A stretch of 64,000 bases of DNA from Methanobacteriota archaeon (GTDB lineage Archaea; Thermoplasmatota; Thermoplasmata; Thermoplasmatales; ARK-15). The notes under the pieces are model-generated. The model was not told the DNA's origin. It made no database searches and saw nothing but the letters and a program-made list of their open reading frames with translations. Of the stretch, positions 56,981 through 64,000 are shown piece by piece. The first letter of the stretch is position 1. Every line of letters starts with the position of its first letter. Made by a program: the position numbers and the translations under genes. Location of the stretch: assembly GCA_009758405.1 (NCBI GenBank), contig WSBC01000016.1:248001-312000 (forward strand), in the 5' to 3' direction.

Positions 56981-59332
56981 TTAAAGGAAATCCTCTAGTG
57001 TACCCTTCTTCTTTTTCTTATTCTCCTCAAACAATGTCGTTTGCCTCTTTCCCGTAATCAATGCATTCTGATCTAGTTCAAAGACCTCTGTAATTCTCGA
57101 AAGTGTTTCTGCAAGTCTTCTTGCGTAATATTCATAGTCAGGCTTTTTTGTAAATGGTCTACCGCTTACGTAAGGCTCTACCTCCTGAGGACTTTTTCTA
57201 TCATTTACCACAATCCATGAAACCTTCATTCCAGGAACAAATTCATATCCCATTTCTTGCAACTTTCTTGCAGCCTGAACATTTGGCATAGAATCTGGAT
57301 TTTTATACTGTTTTATATCCCTTACACTCCTTGATATTACAAGTTTTTCAATGGGTATTTGTCCCTTCTTTACCTGATCTATTATTTCCTTTGATCTCCT
57401 CTTTGCCTCGTCAAGTTTTCCGTCAAGTATAAGCTGAAATATCTCCATAAGTATTTCACTCTGAAGGTCAAAACTATCTGTCCTTCTTGTTTCATAACCC
57501 CTTACCACAATCTGGCCCCTCTCTTCTGGTGGGAAAACTACTCTCCCCACATACCTCTTCTTTGCACCATGTGAAAAGAATGGCTCTAAAACTTGCTCAA
57601 ACTCAAAAATTAGGTTCTCTTTTTTAGATATTTCTTCAGCAATTTGCATACCAAATTTAACAGTATCCTCAAGGTTTTGTTTTGGTGATATGAAAAATAC
57701 ACTGTCAGTATCGCCATAAACTACCTTTATGCCCCTCTCAGTGAGATCATTGATTACACTTTTAACCGTTTCCCTCCCAAATGCAGTAATGCTTGATCCA
57801 ATCTCTTTGTTTGTGAATCTGTAAAATGATGATGCAAAAACACCATAGAATGAATTCATGAGTATTTTTATTGCCTGTTGCAGTCCATCATAATATCTTC
57901 TCGTCTCTCCAGTAGAGTTTTTCATTTTTTCCTTTATCTCATCCCTCTGAATCATTAGGTCCTTCAATATTTTAGGAACTAGACCCTCTTTTACATTTTT
58001 TGAAAGAAACCTGGCACCGGATGGACTTACAATTGTACCATCTTTGCTAAGGGTTGTGAAACAAATATTATATTTTATTATTATTGAAGGATACATGGAT
58101 TTAAAATCCAAGACGCATACCCAATGATATAATCCAGGTTCAATTGTATGTACATAACCACCCTCTATTCTTTCCTCCTCTTCCTCCTGAGACATCATCA
58201 ATGGAACACCTATACCATTTCTATCAGCCTCTCTAATTAATATTGAATCTATTAATGTTGAAGCACCTGAATTCATAACATCATCAAGGGGAAGTTTTGA
58301 TACCGATGAAAGATCCTGGTATTTTCTCAGAACCTCAATCTTCATTAATATTTTTAATGCAAGTACTGCATCGTTTATACAGTATTGTATAACCTTTTCC
58401 CTGTCATTGTTCCATTCTTCATCCATCCTTGACCTATCAACATCAAATTTTTCTTCACCAAGTAATTCTTTTGCCACAGCATTAAGTGTTTCCTGCTTTG
58501 GTTTTATCTCCCTTTTCACATTCCACCATGCATCTGCAACGATCCTACCATGAACCCTCCAAAACTGCCCCATTATTCTTTGCGGCTCTGAACTATCCCT
58601 AGCAATGGGAAATCCTATTTTAAGATCCTTTGCAATCTCAATTATATATGGCAGATCATATCCATCGATATTATAACCCGTTATAACATCCGGGTCCTCT
58701 CTTTTTATTATTTCTATGAATTTCGTTATAATATCTTTATTATCATTTCCTTCTATGTGTAAAGTCTCTATCTTACCATTTTCATATATCGCTATCCCAA
58801 TTGTAAGAATTTTCTTTTCTTTTATTGAATTTTCTATATCAAATGAAAGTATCTTTAAATCTGGTATAAACGGATCTACATTTTTAATTGAATTCGCCTC
58901 TATAACATAATCTGTAGTATACTTTTTTTCCTTTTTTTCCTCACCTTCAACAAGTATGCATGAACCAAGGTCCAAATCATACACAAACCTATGGTGAAAT
59001 GGTATATCTGCTGCAAGCACCTGGCATCTTTCTCCAGCAATTTTTCTATAGTTTGGTACCTTCCATGGTGAATAAAGTGTGATCTTTTTACATTTTCTTA
59101 TTTTTCCAGAGACCCAAAGATCAACATCATCCATCCTGATTATTTCAGGATCCCTTTCCCAAGTACTTATTAAATCTTCAGGGGGTTCAACAACATAAAA
59201 GTAAGGCTTAAAATTTCTGTATCTTACGGTGACACTCTTTCCATCATCAGTTTTTCCAAACAATTCCACCACTACATTTTTTTCATCACTTCTATCATAG
59301 GAACCTGAGAGTATTCTCATTTTTACCTGCAT
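56981..59332 (-). CDS. polB: Family B DNA polymerase
   Basis: SFDIENS (Exo I), VLDFKSMYPSIIIKYNI, VYGDTDSVFFI, KKRYVGR. Confidence 0.97.
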   Translation of the reverse strand: MQVKMRILSGSYDRSDEKNVVVELFGKTDDGKSVTVRYRNFKPYFYVVEPPEDLISTWERDPEIIRMDDVDLWVSGKIRKCKKITLYSPWKVPNYRKIAGERCQVLAADIPFHHRFVYDLDLGSCILVEGEEKKEKKYTTDYVIEANSIKNVDPFIPDLKILSFDIENSIKEKKILTIGIAIYENGKIETLHIEGNDNKDIITKFIEIIKREDPDVITGYNIDGYDLPYIIEIAKDLKIGFPIARDSSEPQRIMGQFWRVHGRIVADAWWNVKREIKPKQETLNAVAKELLGEEKFDVDRSRMDEEWNNDREKVIQYCINDAVLALKILMKIEVLRKYQDLSSVSKLPLDDVMNSGASTLIDSILIREADRNGIGVPLMMSQEEEEERIEGGYVHTIEPGLYHWVCVLDFKSMYPSIIIKYNICFTTLSKDGTIVSPSGARFLSKNVKEGLVPKILKDLMIQRDEIKEKMKNSTGETRRYYDGLQQAIKILMNSFYGVFASSFYRFTNKEIGSSITAFGRETVKSVINDLTERGIKVVYGDTDSVFFISPKQNLEDTVKFGMQIAEEISKKENLIFEFEQVLEPFFSHGAKKRYVGRVVFPPEERGQIVVRGYETRRTDSFDLQSEILMEIFQLILDGKLDEAKRRSKEIIDQVKKGQIPIEKLVISRSVRDIKQYKNPDSMPNVQAARKLQEMGYEFVPGMKVSWIVVNDRKSPQEVEPYVSGRPFTKKPDYEYYARRLAETLSRITEVFELDQNALITGKRQTTLFEENKKKKKGTLEDFL

Positions 59333-59408
59333 AATTAAACATTTAAAGAGAGTTAATTAAATTTTCTTTGAGGTAAATTTTATTATTCAATTTATCATTA
59401 TTATTTTT

Positions 59409-59888
59409 ATGAGGATAGAGATAAACGGCTGGGAAACAAATTTAAGATTTTCAGCATCTCACTTTATACCATTTCATGGTAAATGCCAGAGGCTTCATGG
59501 CCATGACTATGGTTTAAAGGTAATTATTGAGGGAGAAATTAATGAAAATTTTATGCTTGTTGATTTCATTGAAATTAAGAAAAATTTGAGGGATTTGTTA
59601 GAAAAAATAGACCACCACGTCATTATACCTTCAAAATCAAGGTTTATTGATGTTCAGGAGCTAGAGGCAAGAGTGATAGTTTCATTCGAGGATAAGGAAT
59701 ACATATTTCCTAGCGAGGATGTTTATTTCATGGATATAGAGGTAACTACCGCAGAAGAGATATCAAGGTATATACTCGAAAAATTTTTGCAATCCTTTAG
59801 TATACCAAGTAATGTTAAAAAGATATCAATTTGTATTGAAGAAGGACCTGGACAAGGAGCATGTTATGAAAAGGTGTTAAAAGGATGA
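59409..59888 (+). CDS. queD: 6-carboxy-tetrahydropterin synthase (QueD family)
   Basis: FSASHFIPFHGKCQRLHGHDYGLKV; overlaps queC. Confidence 0.9.
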   Translation: MRIEINGWETNLRFSASHFIPFHGKCQRLHGHDYGLKVIIEGEINENFMLVDFIEIKKNLRDLLEKIDHHVIIPSKSRFIDVQELEARVIVSFEDKEYIFPSEDVYFMDIEVTTAEEISRYILEKFLQSFSIPSNVKKISICIEEGPGQGACYEKVLKG

Positions 59889-60595
59889 AGGCTGTTGTTC
59901 TTTTATCCGGAGGGCTAGATAGCGCTACGACGCTCGCTATAGCACTTTCCATGGGATATGAGACATATCCAATTACATTTAGGTATGGCCAAAGACATTC
60001 AAGGGAATTTGAGAGTGCAAAAAAATTGTGTGAATATTATGGATTGAATCTTAAGGTAATAGATGTTACACTTGATAGAATTGGTGGAAGCGCACTAACT
60101 TCAAATCAGGAGATACCAGAAAGGAAGGATGTTTCGGAGATCGGCGCTGAAATACCTGTTACCTATGTACCAGCAAGGAATACAATATTTATCTCCATCG
60201 CTCTTTCATATGCTGAGACTATTGGAGCCGAAAAGATATTCATAGGTGTAAATGCACTAGATTATTCAGGTTATCCTGATTGTAGACCTGAATATATAGA
60301 AGAATTTAACAGGCTATCAAGGCTTGCAACAAAGGTAGGTGTAGAAGGTAGACCAATTGAAATAGTAGCCCCCTTAATTAATATGAGTAAAGCGGAGATT
60401 ATTAAGAAAGGTATGGAATTGAAAGTTCCATACCAATTAACATGGTCTTGTTACAGGGGTGGAAATAGGGCATGTGGAAGGTGTGATTCATGCATACTTA
60501 GATTAAAGGGTTTTATGGAGGCGGGTGAAAAGGATCCTTTGGATTATGAAACTTATCCTGAGTTTTATCTTAAATATCTGGAGGGGAGTAAATGA
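59885..60595 (+). CDS. queC: 7-cyano-7-deazaguanine synthase (QueC)
   Basis: VVLLSGGLDSATTLAIALSMGYETYPITFRYGQRHSRE; C-terminal CxxxxxxCxxCxxC. Confidence 0.95.
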   Translation: MKAVVLLSGGLDSATTLAIALSMGYETYPITFRYGQRHSREFESAKKLCEYYGLNLKVIDVTLDRIGGSALTSNQEIPERKDVSEIGAEIPVTYVPARNTIFISIALSYAETIGAEKIFIGVNALDYSGYPDCRPEYIEEFNRLSRLATKVGVEGRPIEIVAPLINMSKAEIIKKGMELKVPYQLTWSCYRGGNRACGRCDSCILRLKGFMEAGEKDPLDYETYPEFYLKYLEGSK

Positions 60596-60729
60596 TACTT
60601 GGTCTTTGTTACATCTGCGGTAGGCCTGCAAAACATGTTTGCAAATTATGTGGTAGGCAAGTATGTGATGAACATTATATATCTTCCCTGGGTATTTGTA
60701 CCACTTGCTATTTAAAGAAGGGGAAGTGA
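60592..60729 (+). CDS. Small 45-aa zinc-finger-like protein ([45 protein letters not shown])
   Basis: ATGA overlap with queC stop; four Cys pairs/His ligands; absent from the ORF track because of its length. Confidence 0.75.
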   Translation: MILGLCYICGRPAKHVCKLCGRQVCDEHYISSLGICTTCYLKKGK

Positions 60730-62157
60730 CCTCAGTATATCTAGATCTGCAATGTAAAGATCTCTTATATTATTAAGTCCATAGTAGAGCATTGCTAATC
60801 TTTCGAGTCCTAAACCCCATGCAAGTACCTTGTCTTTTATTCCTAATGGTATTGTTACCTCTGGTCTGAAAACTCCAGCACCACCAAGCTCTAGCCATTT
60901 CCCATCAGTGAACACATGCACTTCAACGCTTGGTTCAGTGTAGGGAAAGTAAGATGGTTTAAATTTAATTTCCTTAAAGCCAAGGGAACTGTAAAATCTA
61001 TGAAGAGTACCTAAAAGCATAGAAAAATTGCTACTTGGCTCAACCATTACCCCTTCTATTTGGTGGAATTCAGGTAAATGTGTTGGATCCATATTTTCTC
61101 TTCTAAATACCCTTCCCACCATAAAAACTCTTATTATTTCTTCATTTCTATGATCATATAAATATTTTATAGAATTAACAGTTGTATGTGTTCTCAATAT
61201 ATTTTTTCTTGCCATTTCCCTATTCCATTCATATCTCCAGCCCCTAGAAATACCACCACCAGATTTATGAATATTTTCCACTGTTTTCGCATAATCTGGT
61301 AGATTACTCTCTGAATCCATATAAAAGGTATCCTGCATATCTCTTGCAGGGTGATCCTGTGGTATGTAAAGTGCATCCATGTTCCAGAATGCTGGAACTA
61401 TATAATCTCCATCAATCTCCTTAAAGCCCATGCTTAGGAATATTCTCCTTACCCTAGAAATGAACTCACTAAGAGGATGTTCCCTCCCCATATCGGGCAA
61501 TGGAGCAAACATCCTTATGTCATATCTTTTGAGATCCTTCTCTCTCCAGGAACCTGTCTGAATATCCTGTGGAGTTAATTGAGTTATTTCATCCCTTATT
61601 TCTAGATCTTTATCCTCTATTGAATTTCCTACGTTCGTCAATGATATTATTCTTTCTACAATATCCCTTTTTTCAATTAATCCCCTTTTTAATAATCTTT
61701 TTAATGTTTCCTGATCAGCATTTAAATAATTTTTCAGAGAATTGGTGTTTGTCTCTACAGCATATCTAGCCTTTTCAGGATCCTGAAGGATTATATTACC
61801 ATTAATAATCTCTATACCATTACCCTTTAGATACGCTATACCAAGAGAAACAACATCCTTACCAATTTCATTTTTTAATTTTTCAATGTTTTCTTTGCCT
61901 GATTTCAAAAGTGACTCCAAAAGCCTTTTTTCAGGTAATCCCTGATTTAAACTTTTTTCACCCTCAGGGCTTAGCTTATATTCTGTTCTTAATCTTTCTT
62001 CTATTTTGACTGCCCCCTTCATTTTTAGCCATGAAGCAGCATTCATTATCTCTACAATAGACATACCAAGTTTTTTTATTAATATATCAATTGAAGCACT
62101 TCCCCCCAGTTCTTTTAGAGTCTTTATTAACAATTTTTCATTCCTGCTCAGTTCCAT
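60712..62157 (-). CDS. pheS: Phenylalanyl-tRNA synthetase alpha subunit
   Basis: HPLSEFISRVRRIFLSMGFKEIDG, FHQIEGVMVEPSSNF, WLELGGAGVFRPEVTIPLGI, GLGLERLAML. Confidence 0.96.
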   Translation of the reverse strand: MELSRNEKLLIKTLKELGGSASIDILIKKLGMSIVEIMNAASWLKMKGAVKIEERLRTEYKLSPEGEKSLNQGLPEKRLLESLLKSGKENIEKLKNEIGKDVVSLGIAYLKGNGIEIINGNIILQDPEKARYAVETNTNSLKNYLNADQETLKRLLKRGLIEKRDIVERIISLTNVGNSIEDKDLEIRDEITQLTPQDIQTGSWREKDLKRYDIRMFAPLPDMGREHPLSEFISRVRRIFLSMGFKEIDGDYIVPAFWNMDALYIPQDHPARDMQDTFYMDSESNLPDYAKTVENIHKSGGGISRGWRYEWNREMARKNILRTHTTVNSIKYLYDHRNEEIIRVFMVGRVFRRENMDPTHLPEFHQIEGVMVEPSSNFSMLLGTLHRFYSSLGFKEIKFKPSYFPYTEPSVEVHVFTDGKWLELGGAGVFRPEVTIPLGIKDKVLAWGLGLERLAMLYYGLNNIRDLYIADLDILRSLPLL

Positions 62158-62251
62158 AACAAAAAAAATGCAACATATTATTTTATTTTTATCTTTCCAG
62201 GCATAAAAACCAAAAGGATTAATATCAGCTTATTTTTTCTATTAAAATAAC

Positions 62252-63304
62252 ATGAGTTTCAACAAGGTAAAGAAAATGGAACTCCCAAGGATAATATTGG
62301 CAGGTCATGGCGTAATAGAGAAAATTGGGGAGGTATTAAATTCAATAGGGCATATTGGGAAGATACTTATTGTAACAGGTCCAAAAACCTATGAAGTGGC
62401 AGGAAAAAATGTTGAATCCATTATCTCAAAGAATTATGATGTGGAAACTTTTATAACTGGAGATGCAACCATAGAGAATGTTAATAAGGTCAAAGATAAA
62501 ACGAAGGAGGAAAAGATAAAACTTCTAATGGGGATCGGTGGAGGTACCAAGATAGATATAGCAAAAAAGGCTGCATATGATCTTTCTATCCCTTTCATAT
62601 CAATTCCCACATCAGCATCACATGACGGTGTGGCAAGCCCAAGGGCAACAATAAAAGATTCAGGAGGGACAGTTTCATCAGAGGCCTCTGTTCCAATTTC
62701 AATAATAGCAGATACTGCCATTATTGTAAAGGCACCATATAGATATCTGATTGCAGGAGCAGCAGATATAATTGCAAATTATACGGCAATAAGGGATTGG
62801 GAGCTTGCCTATAAATTAAAAGGTGAAGATTTTTCAAGCTCTGCATATGCAATATCAAAATATACAGCGGAAGAAATGTTAAATTATGCACCTCAATTAA
62901 AACCGAATGATGAGGAATCTGTTTGGGTAGTGGTGAAGGCCATAATATCTTCAGGTATGGCTATGAGCCTTGCAGGATCATCTAGACCTGCAAGTGGAAG
63001 TGAGCATCTATTTACTCATGCAGTTGAGATGATAGCACCTGGCAGGGCATTACATGGGGAAATTGCAGGTGTAGGAACAATAATTATGAGTTTTCTTCAG
63101 GGGCAGGATTGGAAAAGAGTAAGAGAGGCGCTTAGGGTAATGGGGGCACCAACTAAGGCAAAAGAAATAGGTCTTACCCCTGATGAGGCAATTAGGGCTC
63201 TTACAATAGCACATACGGTGAGAAATAGATATACAATTCTTGGGGAAAGTGGTATATCCGCCGAGGCTGCAGAAAAGGCATTAAGGGCCACAGAGGTGAT
63301 TTGA
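62252..63304 (+). CDS. egsA: sn-Glycerol-1-phosphate dehydrogenase
   Basis: GIGGGTKIDIAKKAAYDLSIPFISIPTSASHDGVASPRATI; archaeal lipid biosynthesis enzyme. Confidence 0.93.
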   Translation: MSFNKVKKMELPRIILAGHGVIEKIGEVLNSIGHIGKILIVTGPKTYEVAGKNVESIISKNYDVETFITGDATIENVNKVKDKTKEEKIKLLMGIGGGTKIDIAKKAAYDLSIPFISIPTSASHDGVASPRATIKDSGGTVSSEASVPISIIADTAIIVKAPYRYLIAGAADIIANYTAIRDWELAYKLKGEDFSSSAYAISKYTAEEMLNYAPQLKPNDEESVWVVVKAIISSGMAMSLAGSSRPASGSEHLFTHAVEMIAPGRALHGEIAGVGTIIMSFLQGQDWKRVREALRVMGAPTKAKEIGLTPDEAIRALTIAHTVRNRYTILGESGISAEAAEKALRATEVI

Positions 63305-63736
63305 TTGGTTTCAATAGCACTTGTAGGAAAAAGAATGGCAAAAAAAGATTTTGTTTTTCAATACCTAGGAAGTATTCAGGATTGCAGGGACTGCCCCCTA
63401 AGAAATATATGCTTTCTCCTTTCTCCAGGAAAATATTACAGAATTATAAATGTAAGGGAAAAGGAGCATCAATGTAAAATACACGATTTAAATAAGGTAG
63501 TGACTGTTGAGGTAGAGGAAATTCCAGTACCAATTGCAATAGATAAAAAAATGGCAATTGAGGGATCCACAACAGCAATTTTAAACAAGGATTGTGATAA
63601 TATTTACTGTCCTAACTTCGATTTATGTAACCTTCCTTGGGTTAAGGAAAATATGAAGGTAAAGATAGAAAATGTTGGCGAAAATTTAAAATGTCCTAAA
63701 GGAAAGGATTTAGTTAAGGTATATGTGAGGTGGTAA
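63305..63736 (+). CDS. UPF0179 family protein
   Basis: Cys-rich [35 protein letters not shown]...[12 protein letters not shown]. Confidence 0.8.
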   Translation: MVSIALVGKRMAKKDFVFQYLGSIQDCRDCPLRNICFLLSPGKYYRIINVREKEHQCKIHDLNKVVTVEVEEIPVPIAIDKKMAIEGSTTAILNKDCDNIYCPNFDLCNLPWVKENMKVKIENVGENLKCPKGKDLVKVYVRW

Positions 63737-64000
63737 AAATACTTGTTGGAATAGTGGGCAAACCAAATGTAGGGAAATCAACCTTTTTTTCCGCTATTAC
63801 ACAGCATATTGTGGAAATAGCAAACTATCCATTTACGACTATAAAACCTCATCTTGGAACTGCCTTTGTAAGAAAGCCCTGTCCTCACACAATTTTAGGA
63901 AAGGCGTGCAATCCTAGAAATTCACTTTGTATGGATGGAATAAGGATGATACCTGTTAATGTAATGGATGTGGCAGGCCTTGTTCCTGATGCGCATAAGG
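63730..64000 (+). CDS. OBG/YchF-type GTPase (3' truncated by window edge)
   Basis: GTG start overlapping upstream stop; [46 protein letters not shown]...[14 protein letters not shown]. Confidence 0.9.
   Translation, partial: MVKILVGIVGKPNVGKSTFFSAITQHIVEIANYPFTTIKPHLGTAFVRKPCPHTILGKACNPRNSLCMDGIRMIPVNVMDVAGLVPDAHK

Overview
The window is a gene-dense, AT-rich archaeal chromosome segment. The gene content looks euryarchaeal/Thermoplasmata-like, but this is inferred from gene content only. It carries mostly housekeeping genes: a beta-oxidation operon; RFC large (truncated at the left edge) and small subunits; UbiD/UbiA; FKBP; the Rpc10-L37Ae-Rrp42-Rrp41-Rrp4-SBDS-PsmA exosome/proteasome superoperon; Trm1; MptD; a GltD-like/MoaD-like/AMP phosphorylase cluster; L18e-L13-S9-RpoN; AspRS, NMNAT, QueE/QueD/QueC, PyrC, aIF2-gamma, S6e, PolB, PheS, G1P dehydrogenase and an OBG-type GTPase (truncated at the right edge). 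There are three tRNAs: Asn-GTT, Pro-GGG and Gly-TCC. Main points for a second look: (1) a dispersed ~150-170 bp intergenic repeat family with four copies, each directly upstream of a promoter/start codon in the same orientation, with an internal hairpin that co-varies between copies; (2) a decayed TnpB (IS605 OrfB) element whose 3'-end block recurs without a transposase next to another repeat copy; (3) a 2077-aa STT3/AglB oligosaccharyltransferase carrying a very large C-terminal Ig-like/carboxypeptidase-regulatory repeat region; (4) a tandem acyl-CoA dehydrogenase pair in which one paralog lacks the catalytic Glu at both canonical positions, suggesting a heteromeric enzyme; (5) small ORFs absent from the ORF track. 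No CRISPR array, rRNA or recognisable defence island was seen.
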